Of a DNA stretch of 22,780 nt, positions 9,401 to 17,699 are shown one piece after another. The first letter of the stretch is position 1, and the number at the start of each line of letters is the position of its first letter. The stretch comes from Pseudorhodobacter sp. (GTDB lineage Bacteria; Pseudomonadota; Alphaproteobacteria; Rhodobacterales; Rhodobacteraceae), in contig JAHEDL010000172.1 in NCBI GenBank assembly GCA_024641255.1, forward strand, positions 1 to 22,780. The letters are read 5' to 3'. The notes below the pieces were generated by a model. The model was not told the DNA's origin. It was given only the letters and a program-made list of their open reading frames with translations, and ran no database searches. The position numbers were made by a program, and so were the translations under genes.

Positions 9401-12167
9401 GCGCCAATGTCCGCACCAATGGCAGCGCCGCCGCCGCAAAGGGGGACGCATCGCCCTGCAGCCAAAGCGCGGTCATCGGGCCATCCTTTAGCCAGCCCCG
9501 CAGCGTATCAAGGATTTGCCATAGCCCATCATGCAGGTCTTGCGCAGCGGTGGTCGCAGGCAGCGACAGGCGGCGCAAACCGTCGCTTGCTTGCCCGATC
9601 AAGGTGGTGCCACCGCCTTGGGCAAAAAGCGCCTGCATTGGCGCGGGCAAGGTAGCGGTGGGTTCTCGCATCGCTGCCATATCCGCAACGATGGTTTCAG
9701 ACACGGCGACCGGACGGGTGGCAAGGCCGATGATGCGTGCCACAACGCGCCCTTCGCAGATCATATCGACATCATGCCGCCCGTCGGCGCGGCGTCGGCA
9801 CAGCGACACCGCCTGTGTCAGCGGCTGATCAGAGATCGCAAAGCGTTCAACGGCAAAGGGAACCCCCGCCGGTTCGCCTATGAACAGCGCGGCAACCAGC
9901 GTTTGAAGCGCGGCGTCCAGAAGAATCGGATGCGACGGGCCATCAGGGGTGGGGGCATCAGGCGGCAAGCCAAGGTCGGCCAGAACCTGACCGCCAGCCA
10001 GTGCCATGCCCCGCACCGCGCGGAAGGAGGGGCCATGCGCGATGCCCGCCGCGAGCAGCCGGTCATAGGGTAGGCCCAGATCAACCGACTTTTCGGGCAG
10101 CGGGTCGGAGGCGGGCAGGGGGTCAGCCGCCGCCAAACGGCCCCGCACCACCACGTCACCTGCGCCATCGCGCACCACGAAATCCGCAGCGCCGTCAAGG
10201 TGGAACGTCAGGTCGATGCCGTTTTCGCCCAGCCGCACAGGCCGCAGCCAGACCACATCGGCCAGAACCGCGAATTGATCCGCCGTGCCAAAAGCCTGCG
10301 CGGCATAGGTCAGCGTCACCATGCCCGGCAGGATGGACACCCCGCCGATGATGTGATGCGCGAGATAGGGGTGATCTGCCGCAACATGCAGCCGTGCGCC
10401 GGTTTCGTTCTGCTCAAACCGCAGGGCCGATACCGGCGCTGCGGTGGGCTGCGGTGCTGGCAGGGGTTCGAACCAATGGCTTGTCCGGTCAAACACATAG
10501 CCCGGCAGATGCAGGCGCGGGCCTGCAGGGATATGCGCCGCCCAATCAACCGCGCCGCCCGTGACCCAAGCTTGTGCCAGTGCCGCCAGATCATCCCCAT
10601 TGGCGGGCAGGGCGGCGGTTTCTTCGTCCACCACGCCTTGGCAAAGACCTTCGGCCGCCAGGCCGCGCAACGCACCCGCCAGATCATCCGCCACCAGCGC
10701 CGCGCGATGCGACATTGCGGCACGGCCAAAGGCCAAACTGCGCGCGACACTAGCCAGGTCGGCATCAGGGTGCCGGGCCAGCCAATCGCGCAAGGTTTGC
10801 AGCCGATGCCGCAGCGCCGCTGGGCTGCGCGCCGACAGCAGGATCGGCAGCGGACCGTGCACCGTATCCGCAGATGCCGGGCGCAAATATTCCTCGATCA
10901 GGGCATGGGCGTTGGTGCCGCCAAAACCAAAGGAACTGATCCCAGCACGGCGGGGGTGATCCGCGATGCGGGGCCAATCTTCCAGCCGGTCCGCGATCCG
11001 CAAACCCGACCCCGCCAGACGCAACAGTGGGTTCGGCTTTTCAAATCCGGCAGTGGGCGGGATCTTGCCATGATGAAGTGCCGCGATCACCTTGGCCAGT
11101 CCGGCAATGCCTGCCGCGCCTTCAAGATGGCCGATGTTGTTCTTGACCGAACCGATGCGGATTGCACCTTCGGCCGGGGTGGTGCCTGCCTGCGCGTAAA
11201 GCGCGTCAAAGGCGGTTTTCAAACCCCGCACCTCGATCGGGTCACCGATCGGGGTACCGGTGCCATGGGCCTCGATATAGCCTAGCGTTTCGGGCGGAAT
11301 GGCGGCGCGGGTGACAACGCGGGTGATCAGAGCGGCCTGTTCGGTGGGGTTGGTGACGGTCAGTCCCGCGCTGTGGCCGCCATGGTTCGATGCCACTTCG
11401 CGGATCACGGCGTGGATCGGGTCACCATCGGCCACGGCGCGGGTCAGTGGTTTCAACACCACCATCGCCGCGCCTTCGCCGCGCACATAGCCGTTGGCAA
11501 GGTGGTCAAACGCGCGGGATTCGCCGGTTTTCGACAGCATCCCGGCCTTGGCAAAGGCAAGGAAATGATCCGGCGACCAGATCAGGTTCGCACCGCCCGC
11601 CAATGCCAGATCACACGCCCCCGCCCGCAGCGCCTGAACCGCCTGTTCGATGGCGACCAGCGCGCTGGAACAGGCGGTGTCATTGCTGACGCTTGGTCCG
11701 GTGAAATTGAACAGATAGGATACGCGGTTTGCCAGAATGGCCTGCGAAATGCCGGTCGCCATATGCGCTTCCGGCTCCAGCCCCGCGCGGGATTGCAGTT
11801 CCAGATAGTCCCAATGGCACGACCCGACAAAAACACCGACATCACGGTTTGGCAGGGCGGCAGGGTTCAGGGCAGCATCTTCAAGAGCGTTCCATGCGGT
11901 TTCAAGGATGAATCGCTGCTGCGGGTCCATGCGGTTGGCTTCGCGGGCCGAGATGCCAAAGAACAGGGGATCAAACCCGTCCGCCTGATCGACAAAGCCG
12001 CCCCAGAAGGGCCGGTCCGGCGGAAAGCCCGATACGCGCCGTTGCGCGGGCAATTCGGTGATCGCCACCCCGCCTATGGCCAGCATGTCCCAGAAATCGG
12101 CCAACGTTTCCGCCCCCGGAAAGCGTAAGGAAAGGCCGACGATGGCGATGGGTTCAGCATGCTTCAT
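3432..12167 (-). CDS. trans-AT polyketide synthase, KS-DH-KR-ACP-KS-B-ACP-KS (glutarimide-forming modules)
   Basis: A 2911-residue AT-less PKS. Module 1: KS1 (5-430; C166, H301, H347), DH (595-820; H605 in HxxxGxxxxP, D751 in LLDAALQ, HGPSF), KR (945-1180; loop LTGGSGAIG, K1052, S1076, Y1089) and ACP1 (YGFDS, S1243). Module 2: KS2 (1336-1762; C1508 in DTMCSAS, H1644 in ETHGSGT, H1680 in SNIAHLLAAAG), a DH-like domain (1905-2178) without the catalytic His motif, and ACP2 (FGFDS, S2222). Module 3: KS3 (2292-2715; C2457, H2590, H2636), then a linker and a short helical tail (WIDRLIEGDLTPAQMLRHL). The reducing half of module 3 is in the next gene. With the amidotransferase and free ACP upstream, I infer that module 1 makes an unsaturated amide thioester and KS2-DH-like is a branching (B) module that builds a glutarimide ring. 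ATG overlaps the upstream TGA; GAAAGG precedes it. The domain calls are firm; the product is inferred. Confidence 0.96.
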   Translation of the reverse strand: MKHAEPIAIVGLSLRFPGAETLADFWDMLAIGGVAITELPAQRRVSGFPPDRPFWGGFVDQADGFDPLFFGISAREANRMDPQQRFILETAWNALEDAALNPAALPNRDVGVFVGSCHWDYLELQSRAGLEPEAHMATGISQAILANRVSYLFNFTGPSVSNDTACSSALVAIEQAVQALRAGACDLALAGGANLIWSPDHFLAFAKAGMLSKTGESRAFDHLANGYVRGEGAAMVVLKPLTRAVADGDPIHAVIREVASNHGGHSAGLTVTNPTEQAALITRVVTRAAIPPETLGYIEAHGTGTPIGDPIEVRGLKTAFDALYAQAGTTPAEGAIRIGSVKNNIGHLEGAAGIAGLAKVIAALHHGKIPPTAGFEKPNPLLRLAGSGLRIADRLEDWPRIADHPRRAGISSFGFGGTNAHALIEEYLRPASADTVHGPLPILLSARSPAALRHRLQTLRDWLARHPDADLASVARSLAFGRAAMSHRAALVADDLAGALRGLAAEGLCQGVVDEETAALPANGDDLAALAQAWVTGGAVDWAAHIPAGPRLHLPGYVFDRTSHWFEPLPAPQPTAAPVSALRFEQNETGARLHVAADHPYLAHHIIGGVSILPGMVTLTYAAQAFGTADQFAVLADVVWLRPVRLGENGIDLTFHLDGAADFVVRDGAGDVVVRGRLAAADPLPASDPLPEKSVDLGLPYDRLLAAGIAHGPSFRAVRGMALAGGQVLADLGLPPDAPTPDGPSHPILLDAALQTLVAALFIGEPAGVPFAVERFAISDQPLTQAVSLCRRRADGRHDVDMICEGRVVARIIGLATRPVAVSETIVADMAAMREPTATLPAPMQALFAQGGGTTLIGQASDGLRRLSLPATTAAQDLHDGLWQILDTLRGWLKDGPMTALWLQGDASPFAAAALPLVRTLALEAGGIAITPLAPVVHPTLARRSTAQRDDIAGAVVFLTGGSGAIGRAMAAALMRRGAAAVILGGRNAPIGDDFPFVRCDVADRSSLRAALDDTIRRYGRIDGIIHSAGVLKDGLARGKDRAAFDSVLHPKIDGLIALDAETADMPLRFFLVNSSVAAVHGAVGQSDYAAANAFMDRFMANRAEQVARGERSGHSLSIGWTLWAEGGIRVTDRVARSMTRRMGTDPLTTDRALSVYLDVLDGALPPRVVAGQGDVARFLRFLTDGDTLGQPPAAPTATSTTPVTDTRPALVDRLVQMLAETLGMEPATLRPGLPFERYGFDSLLAVEMVEKLEKWLGVSLSATLFFEALNLNAVADALLRQWPDALAAALPAPSSQTASPTVTNIKPMTEPATSPAEPVRPVSAAPVVDTRPKGRDIAVIGLAGRYPGAKTLAQFWDNIAAGKHHFTPIPTNRWPHSEIYFPEREVMGKSTIQTGGFLDDIDRFDPRYFSISQSDAEAMSPEVRLLLECAVETFEQAGYSRETLQSEIGGDVGVLVGTMSNHYNLYGVQNMLTRGVRASGSYTGTMPNMISYFYGLTGPSIFVDTMCSASLTALDLGVRLLREGQCKMVLAGGVNLLLHPYNLISSSQEHFTSNRAEVIRSFGLGADGTILGEGVGTALLKPLADAERDGDLIQAIITGTAMANAGPRNGFTVPSPAMQARAARDALADAGLSPRDISYIETHGSGTKLGDPIEITALQEVFGTADDVALGSVKSNIAHLLAAAGIAGFTKLVLQLRHGQIAPSLHSDVLNPAIPFAKTPFAVNQTLRNWPAGQAPRRAGITSIGAGGMNNHMIVEEYRASAAPALPRRAVVMPFSALTPDRLDQVLAQMIDWIDANPDADAQRVAYTLQTGRTALRCRLALVSDSLSDLRQRLVAFRAGDRGGAAYCADVMAEPPHALLTGADPQSYALNWAHGEVVDWSAQWPQRPRRIELPTYPFERTRCWVEVDPDAPSVLRPEVFRRRLHPLIGRNVSDLSGLRFETRVRADDLLDYVSRRDGAVWISPLLLADAALAALQVTGHPARGLTGLAFGTTDVAAHAALTVQVAPDGAVEIAADGAVLLRADQDMTPPTPQMAANLTPDTDPAALLADAGIDHRPYARGIAAFAARPDGRFAATIRAATYRQDHDRKNTSLTPESITAIEDALRLAARAAGRPDWAALDVRGVASLRCTAQPASAHRIDGTLRVTDQGVTADLTLTDAHGAVVASVQGLQAATGAAQPQAQTAQANGETVLRGIVADMLKFDLAQVDSFTRFYDFGFDSIALAALTDKVNIRFGANLTPAVFYDVANIAQLAAQLGAPLPEKPRSVAAAHIAPPRAKVAITQVTQPKTDGQIAIIGMACRLPAADGPEALADLLFAGRSGLSPLPVRFDAADRARMAAAGVPAKGGYLADIARFDGDFFQMSPAESDVADPQHRLMLETVWQALEDAALTPATLPRDTGVFVGVSGNDYREAMQRAGVPPSGYMATGTSLAMLANRISFLLDLSGPSSAIDTACSSSLVAVHRAAAAIRAGQCSMAIAGGVNITLMPDGFIGPMQGGMLSPDGECRTFSARANGYVRGEGAGVVLLKPLAQALADGDPVHAVVQGSAENHGGRAGSVTAPRIGAQAAVIHAAMQGIDPVRIGVIEAHGTGTELGDPVELDGLNRAFAQSAAESGQTLATGSILLSAIKPAIGHLEAAAGIAGLIKLVICRKLGRVPANLLGQPVNPYLNFAQGPFRPVDQTELWPQDRPLAGVSSFGFGGVNAHVVVGPAPETVISSAPDAPELIVLSARTDSALRARARDLVLWLDGRTDQPGLHGRIAASLRAGRAPMRMRAAFISNGLADLRAALSALASGDDRLWQRAEVAARPLFDPAAQVAASLTATPDLATAAAWCGGAELHPEPAPRLHLPVYRFEGPTHWFRAPELLGSAPAAILPTPQPRIADGWIDRLIEGDLTPAQMLRHLQEDVT

Positions 12168-14146
12168 GCGGCAAGCCTTTCGTCAACCTGCACCCGGAGG
12201 CGCGCGCGCAGATCGGTTTCCGACACCGCAGGCAGGCCTAGGCCGCAGACATATTGCGCATGCAGCATCTGAAAGCTGAGCAGTGAAACAAACGCCTGAT
12301 TTTCCGCGACGCTGATACCTTCGGCCGGGGTGGTCATCACCTTGTTCACCAACCGTTCGGCAAAGCGGGCATCAATCACGCCCGACCGCCCCAGTTCCTG
12401 CGCCGACAGCACCAGTTCCAGATAATCGGGCCGTTCCTGCACAAAGGATTTGCTGTCTGCCGCACGATAGGGGTGCTTGTGGCGGCCGCGGATTTCATCG
12501 GGCAATTCGGGGAAGGCGGCCTTTAGCACGGCCTTTTCCGTCCAGCCGTCATCATGTTTCAGGTTCACCGAACCCGCCATGCCCACGACGTTGAAATCAA
12601 GGAACGGGCAGCGGTTTTCTACGCCATGCGCCATGCCCATCCGTTCGCCCTGACTGGACAGCAGATAGCCCGACAAAAGCGTGTTGAACTCAAGCCACTG
12701 CGCTTTTTCCACCGCCGAAAGCGCGGCAAAGCCATCATCGGACTGCGTGGACGCGATCAGCGGCTGTAGCGCCTGACCGGCCAAGGCGCGGTCTGCCAAA
12801 AGGCGAAGCGACAGATTGCCGTTCTGATACCGGATTTCATGCGAAAACAGTCCCGGCAGGCGTTCGGTTGCGAACTGGTCGTAAAGCCCGATCATGCCCG
12901 GCGCATTGGCGAAATGTTTCAGATATGGGTTCAGCCGCGCCACGCGCGCCTTGCGGGTTTCCACATCCAGCCCCGCCCAAGCCTGCCGCAGCATAGTTTC
13001 ACGGAACAGGTCATAGCCAAGGAACACCTCATCCGCGCCTTCGCCACTTAAGATCGTCTTGATGCCGTCGCGCTGCACCCGTTCCGACAGCAGGAACATC
13101 GGGACAAAGGCGGTGCGAAAGATCGGAATTTCGGCGTGATAGACCGCCTGTGGGAAGGCGGCGCAGATATCGGCATGGGTGGCCTGCAACGTGGTGTGGC
13201 GGGTGCCAAAGCGCTGGCTGGCAAGCGCCTGGAACGGAGTTTCGTCCAGCGATTCATCCTCGAACCCGATGGAATAGGATGACACGGCACCGTGGCTTGG
13301 CAGGGTGGACAGGATGGCGGCAATGATCGAACTGTCCAGTCCGCCGGATAGATACAGCCCCACCGGAACGTCGCTTCGCATGCGGATCGTCACCGCCTGC
13401 ACCAGCGCATCACGCACGGCGGCGGCGGCGTCAGCCATCGACGCAAAACTTTCCCGCGCGGCGAAATCCAGCGTGGCATAGCGGCCGGACCGGAGTGATC
13501 CGGTGGTCGCAATTTCCATCCAGCCGCCCGCAGGCAGGGTTTCGATCCCCGCCCATCCGGTTTGCCCCGGCGCTGGCGTCCAACAGCCAAGGATGGTGGC
13601 GATTTGCGCAGGATCGGGCGTCAGCGATACATCGGGACAGCCAAGGAAGCCCTTGATTTCCGAAGAGAACACCACCCGACCGGCAGCTTTGGTCCAGAAC
13701 AGCGGGCGCTTTCCAAACCGGTCCCGCGCCAGAATCAGACGGCCCGTTTCGCGATCATAGATCGCAAAGGCAAAGGCGCCGTTCAGGCGCGGCAGGCAGG
13801 CGACGCCCCATGCTTCCCACGCGCGCAGCAGAACTTCGGTATCGCTGTCCGTGGCAAAGCGCATGCCGTGCTTCGCCTGCAATTCGGCGCGCAATTCGAT
13901 GTAGTTGTAAATCTCGCCGTTAAAGACGCACCAGTAGCGTTGCGACGGTGTTGCCATCGGTTGCTGGCCGGATGCCAGATCAAGGATACTTAACCGCACC
14001 ATGCCCAAAGTGCAGCGGCTATCACGATAAGTGCCGGCCTCATCCGGGCCGCGATGTCCGATACGCGCCAGCATTGCCACGATTTCATCGGGGCTTGGGG
14101 GCATCGTCGCGCCATCAAAGGCAAAGGAACCGGCAATACCGCACAT
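12164..14146 (-). CDS. AsnB-like glutamine amidotransferase (polyketide starter amidation)
   Basis: This 660-residue protein has the two-domain layout of class B asparagine synthetase. The N-terminal glutaminase part (about 1-190) starts MCGIAG, so Cys2 becomes the N-terminal nucleophile, and it shows HRGPDE and NGEIYNY. The ATP-dependent synthetase part (about 240-600) has the pyrophosphate loop LSGGLDSS (267-273) and GEGADEVFLGYD (368-379). The family moves ammonia from glutamine onto an adenylated carboxylate. Its position between a discrete ACP and the first AT-less PKS matches the amidotransferase of glutarimide polyketide clusters (MgsA type), which turns malonyl-ACP into malonamyl-ACP. 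I infer that role here, rather than cellular asparagine synthesis. The start lies 3 bp after the ACP stop, with AAAGGTGGG upstream. The 3' end overlaps the PKS start by 4 bp, which implies coupled translation. Confidence 0.93.
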   Translation of the reverse strand: MCGIAGSFAFDGATMPPSPDEIVAMLARIGHRGPDEAGTYRDSRCTLGMVRLSILDLASGQQPMATPSQRYWCVFNGEIYNYIELRAELQAKHGMRFATDSDTEVLLRAWEAWGVACLPRLNGAFAFAIYDRETGRLILARDRFGKRPLFWTKAAGRVVFSSEIKGFLGCPDVSLTPDPAQIATILGCWTPAPGQTGWAGIETLPAGGWMEIATTGSLRSGRYATLDFAARESFASMADAAAAVRDALVQAVTIRMRSDVPVGLYLSGGLDSSIIAAILSTLPSHGAVSSYSIGFEDESLDETPFQALASQRFGTRHTTLQATHADICAAFPQAVYHAEIPIFRTAFVPMFLLSERVQRDGIKTILSGEGADEVFLGYDLFRETMLRQAWAGLDVETRKARVARLNPYLKHFANAPGMIGLYDQFATERLPGLFSHEIRYQNGNLSLRLLADRALAGQALQPLIASTQSDDGFAALSAVEKAQWLEFNTLLSGYLLSSQGERMGMAHGVENRCPFLDFNVVGMAGSVNLKHDDGWTEKAVLKAAFPELPDEIRGRHKHPYRAADSKSFVQERPDYLELVLSAQELGRSGVIDARFAERLVNKVMTTPAEGISVAENQAFVSLLSFQMLHAQYVCGLGLPAVSETDLRARLRVQVDERLAA

Positions 14147-14149
14147 GGA

Positions 14150-14407
14150 TCAGCCCACCTTTGCCAATCCGGCGGTCACGGCATCGGTCATGCGTTGCAG
14201 ACTGACCATCACATTGGTCAGGATCGCGTCATCGCCCAAGGTGATGTCGAAAGTCGACTGCAAGAAATTGATCAACTGGACATAGCTGAAGCTGTCCATG
14301 ATGCCGGATTCAAACAGGTTGGTGCCAGCGGTAAAATCCTCGCCATAGGTCACAAGGAGCTGGGTTTCGATATAGGCGGCGATGCGGTCTATGACGGGTT
14401 GGGTCAT
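14150..14407 (-). CDS. discrete acyl carrier protein
   Basis: An 85-residue single-domain carrier protein of usual ACP length. The phosphopantetheine site is Ser39 in GIMDSFSYVQL, at the start of helix II; the DSxSxVQL form resembles free-standing carriers rather than the DSLxxVE type inside PKS modules. It lies 4 bp after the AT-AT-ER gene and 3 bp before the amidotransferase gene. The stop region of the upstream gene supplies the AAAGG ribosome binding site. In glutarimide systems a free ACP next to the amidotransferase (MgsB type) holds the malonyl unit while it is amidated, then donates it to the first KS. I infer the same job here. It would need activation by a phosphopantetheinyl transferase; none is in the window. 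Confidence 0.93.
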   Translation of the reverse strand: MTQPVIDRIAAYIETQLLVTYGEDFTAGTNLFESGIMDSFSYVQLINFLQSTFDITLGDDAILTNVMVSLQRMTDAVTAGLAKVG

Positions 14408-14411
14408 GGCG

Positions 14412-17400
14412 TTACCTTTTCGAAAGATCTTGAATGGCGCGGGTGATGCGGTCCGCTGTGGCAGACAAAAGGCGGGTGTTCACCGCAGCGACATTGCGGT
14501 TTTGCCAATCGGAAAGATCGGTTCCCGCGACCCACTGGTTGAAAGCACCCATCGCAGGGCCACAATGCACCTGAAAATCCACCTTGCGGTCAGCCACGCC
14601 TTGCAGCGCCAGCCGCCCGGACAGGCCGAAATACCACCGAAAGACATAGGCCATCTTTTGTTTCGGCACGGCCATCGCGCGTTCAATCGCGGCGGGCGGC
14701 CAATAGGCCAGACAGTCCTGCCAGACCTGATCAAAACTGCGCTGGAAATAGCGGGTCTCGATCTGGTCACGGGTCTGGGCGTCAATCTGGTCCAGACTGT
14801 CCTTGTGCATGTATAGATCAAACAGCCGGTTCGCCCGCGCCGGAAACAGCACACCGCGCCGCAACACCTGTACCCGCGCGCCGATTTCGAACATGTCACC
14901 GGCGGGGGCATAGGCGGTGTCGGGAACCTCTGCCTCAGCCAGCATTTGCTTGACCAAGGGGCTTGTCCCGGCCTCGACAGTGCATTGGTTGATGGAGCCC
15001 GTCAGGGTGAATTCCGCCCCCAGCATCAGCGCGGATGCGGCTGCATCGGGAGTGCCGATACCGCCGCCGGACCCGACACGCGGGCGTTCGCCGTAGCGGT
15101 ATTCGGCCTGCATCGCATCGCGCAGACGGCAGATAGCGGGGATCAGCACCGCAGCATTACCCTGATCGGTATGGCCGCCGGAATCCGCCTCGACGCAGAT
15201 ATCGTCAGCCATCGGCACGCGGCGGGCCAGATCCGCCATTTCGGGTGTGATCTGGTTTTTGGCCAGCAGCGCCTGAACGATGGCGGCGGGCGCGGGGGAT
15301 AGAAAGGCCTGCGCCACTTCGGGGCGCGACAATTTGGCGATGATGCGGTTGGCAATCGCCACCCCGCCCGCAGATTGCGCATCGCGCGACAGACCCAGCA
15401 GACGATAACGCACCAGATCGGGCGTCATTTTGATAAAGGCCGATGCCTCGATCCGGCGGATGCCGTAACGCAGGAACAGGTCGATATTCGCGGCCTCGTT
15501 CGATCCGTTCAGCAGGTTGATGCCAAAGGGATCATTCGACCCAAGCCGCGCGGTCAGATCGACAAGCGCCGCCTGCACCCGATCCGACGACAGACCGCCG
15601 GTTCCGAAAAACGACAGTATACCGGCCTTGGCACAGGCCACCACCCAATCGGTGCTGGCGATTCCATGCACCATGCCGCCACAGATATGGGCATAGCGCG
15701 TGCCATAGGTCGCCCGAAACGCGGCAGATCCCAGTGTTTCGGCGGAAATGTCCAGCGCGGCGGAACGGGTCACGGGCGGGGCTGTGACGGGTGCCGGTTC
15801 GGGAGCGGCTTTGGCGGCGGGCGCAGTAAAAGGTGTCACCACATGACTGCGCCGGATTTCCGCTATCATCGCCGTCAGCACGGATTTCGGGGCCAGTTCG
15901 ACGAAATCGGTCACGCCAAGATCCAGCATATGCCCGACCGAGCCTTGCCAATCCACCGACCGCGACAACAGCCGCGCGATCTGGTTGCCGATATCATCGG
16001 GCAGATAGGCCCGCGCGGTGACGTTGGAAATCACCGGAACTTGCGGCGGGGCAAAGCTGAATCCGGTCAGAAAGCGGGCGAATTCAGCTTCGGCCTGTTG
16101 CATCAGGTGGGAATGAAACGCCCCGCTGACGGGCAGGGGGATACAGGCCCGCGCGCCCGCCGACTGGATCAGCGGGGCCGCGCGTTTGACCTGTTCGGCA
16201 TCACCGGAAATGACGATCTGGCCGGGCGTGTTCAGGTTGGCGATATCCACCCCGTCCAGACCTGCACCGGACAAGACCTGTTGCAAACGAGCGCGGTCCA
16301 GCCCCAGAACGGCGGTCATTGCCCCTGCGGGGGCGGTTGCCATCAGTTCTGCCCTTCTGCGCACGATGGTCAGCCCGGTTTCGAAATCCATCACGCCCGC
16401 CGCATGCAGCGCGTTCATTTCACCCAGCGAATGACCCGCCAGCACATCCGGCATCCCATTGCGGTCCAGATGATCGCGCCATGCCAGCGCGTTGACGCAA
16501 AAAATCAGCGGTTGAGTATAGCGGGTATCGCCCAGCTTTCCCTGCGGGTTGTCACGGCAAATCTCGGCAATCGAATAGCCAAGGACGCGGTCCGCCTGCG
16601 CGACCATATCTGGATGGCGCGGAAACAGATCCGCGCCCATGCCTGCCACCTGTGATCCCTGACCGGCAAAGACCACCGCCCTGCGTCCGGTCGGCTTGAG
16701 CCGCGACGCGTCATCTGATCCGATGTCTTTCATCGCCACCTCATCCAGCGCCCGCAGGCGGTCCAGTTCTGCCTGCCCCTGCGCAAACGGGGACAGTATG
16801 CGTTCCTGCGGCCAATCGGGCAGCGAACGTGCGGCGAGCGTCGCCAGACTGCCCGACGGGCCGACATCGATCAAACGGCACACCGGCCCGCGCGCCTGAA
16901 GCGTGGCAAGCGCGGTGCGAAAGTTGATCGGCCCGCGCCCCAGCGCCGCGAAATGTGCCGCATCGGGGCGGATGCTCAAGCCACCTGTCATAGACGACAG
17001 CAGCGGCACGCGCGGTTCACGGTAGCTGCGCCCCGCAAAAACCGCCGCGACCTGACGCGCGGCTGCATCCATTGCGCTGCTGTGAAAGGCGCGGGTGACG
17101 GGCGGCGTCACGCACAGCACGCCATCGGCCCGAAACTGCTGCGCGGCGCGGTCAATGGCGGCGTCTGTTCCGGCAAGGATGAAGTGGTCTTCGGCCTGTT
17201 CGCCAACGAATTCCACATCGGTCAAACGGTCCATCACCGACAGGGGGGCCAGCACAGCCAGCATCCGCCCGGGCGGGCAAAGATCATGCACGATCCGCGC
17301 GCTGCGGGCGATGCAGCACAGTATTTCTTCGGGTGGCAGCACGCCCGCAAAGCCTGCCTGCGCGTATTCGCCCAGCGAAACTCCAACACAAATATCGGGA

Positions 17401-17699
17401 TCAGACCCTTTGGTCCGCAGCCGCAGCGCCATCGCCATTTCGATCATCAAAAGCGCAGGATGGGTAAAGCGCAGATCGTCACAGGGAACATCGCGCCCGA
17501 TGGCGGGATCAAAAAGCCGCTCCAGCACCGACGCCGCGCCATCCGCGACCAGCGCCTGATCCAGCCCTTGCAGGATCGAGCGAAAGGTTTCGTCGCCGCG
17601 AAACAGCGCTGCACCCATATGGAAATACTGCGCACCTTGCCCCGGAAACAGAAAGGCCGCTCCCATGCGGGTGGCTGTTGGGGCAATGCTGTCCTTCAT
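14412..17699 (-). CDS. trans-acting acyltransferase-acyltransferase-enoylreductase (AT-AT-ER)
   Basis: A 1095-residue fusion of three enzymes. AT1 (about 14-300) has GQGAQ, the nucleophile Ser108 in GVSLGE and His206 in RAFHS. AT2 (about 340-625) has GQGSQ, Ser424 in GHSLGE, His529 in GAFHS and an Arg-rich VRRRAELM segment expected for malonate binding. The ER (about 640-1095) is the FMN-dependent PfaD/nitronate-monooxygenase type: HICGGMVHGIAS, FFGTGGLS, EADSGGHTD, VGSGGGIGTPDAA and TGSINQCTVEAGTS. Since the PKS modules have no AT, AT2 probably loads malonyl units onto all ACPs. By analogy with tandem AT proteins of trans-AT systems, AT1 may be a proofreading acyl hydrolase. The ER would reduce a double bond in trans in a later module. 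The ATG overlaps the stop of the upstream reductase gene (ATGA). Confidence 0.95.
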   Translation of the reverse strand: MKDSIAPTATRMGAAFLFPGQGAQYFHMGAALFRGDETFRSILQGLDQALVADGAASVLERLFDPAIGRDVPCDDLRFTHPALLMIEMAMALRLRTKGSDPDICVGVSLGEYAQAGFAGVLPPEEILCCIARSARIVHDLCPPGRMLAVLAPLSVMDRLTDVEFVGEQAEDHFILAGTDAAIDRAAQQFRADGVLCVTPPVTRAFHSSAMDAAARQVAAVFAGRSYREPRVPLLSSMTGGLSIRPDAAHFAALGRGPINFRTALATLQARGPVCRLIDVGPSGSLATLAARSLPDWPQERILSPFAQGQAELDRLRALDEVAMKDIGSDDASRLKPTGRRAVVFAGQGSQVAGMGADLFPRHPDMVAQADRVLGYSIAEICRDNPQGKLGDTRYTQPLIFCVNALAWRDHLDRNGMPDVLAGHSLGEMNALHAAGVMDFETGLTIVRRRAELMATAPAGAMTAVLGLDRARLQQVLSGAGLDGVDIANLNTPGQIVISGDAEQVKRAAPLIQSAGARACIPLPVSGAFHSHLMQQAEAEFARFLTGFSFAPPQVPVISNVTARAYLPDDIGNQIARLLSRSVDWQGSVGHMLDLGVTDFVELAPKSVLTAMIAEIRRSHVVTPFTAPAAKAAPEPAPVTAPPVTRSAALDISAETLGSAAFRATYGTRYAHICGGMVHGIASTDWVVACAKAGILSFFGTGGLSSDRVQAALVDLTARLGSNDPFGINLLNGSNEAANIDLFLRYGIRRIEASAFIKMTPDLVRYRLLGLSRDAQSAGGVAIANRIIAKLSRPEVAQAFLSPAPAAIVQALLAKNQITPEMADLARRVPMADDICVEADSGGHTDQGNAAVLIPAICRLRDAMQAEYRYGERPRVGSGGGIGTPDAAASALMLGAEFTLTGSINQCTVEAGTSPLVKQMLAEAEVPDTAYAPAGDMFEIGARVQVLRRGVLFPARANRLFDLYMHKDSLDQIDAQTRDQIETRYFQRSFDQVWQDCLAYWPPAAIERAMAVPKQKMAYVFRWYFGLSGRLALQGVADRKVDFQVHCGPAMGAFNQWVAGTDLSDWQNRNVAAVNTRLLSATADRITRAIQDLSKR

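Noticed and set aside
12164..14146. Housekeeping asparagine synthetase
   Set aside because: It is locked between the ACP and PKS genes with a 4-bp overlap, as expected for a pathway amidotransferase.
14412..17699. Polyunsaturated fatty acid synthase component, from the PfaD-like ER
   Set aside because: It is fused to two trans-ATs, and the other genes show trans-AT PKS modules and no tandem-ACP PUFA synthase.
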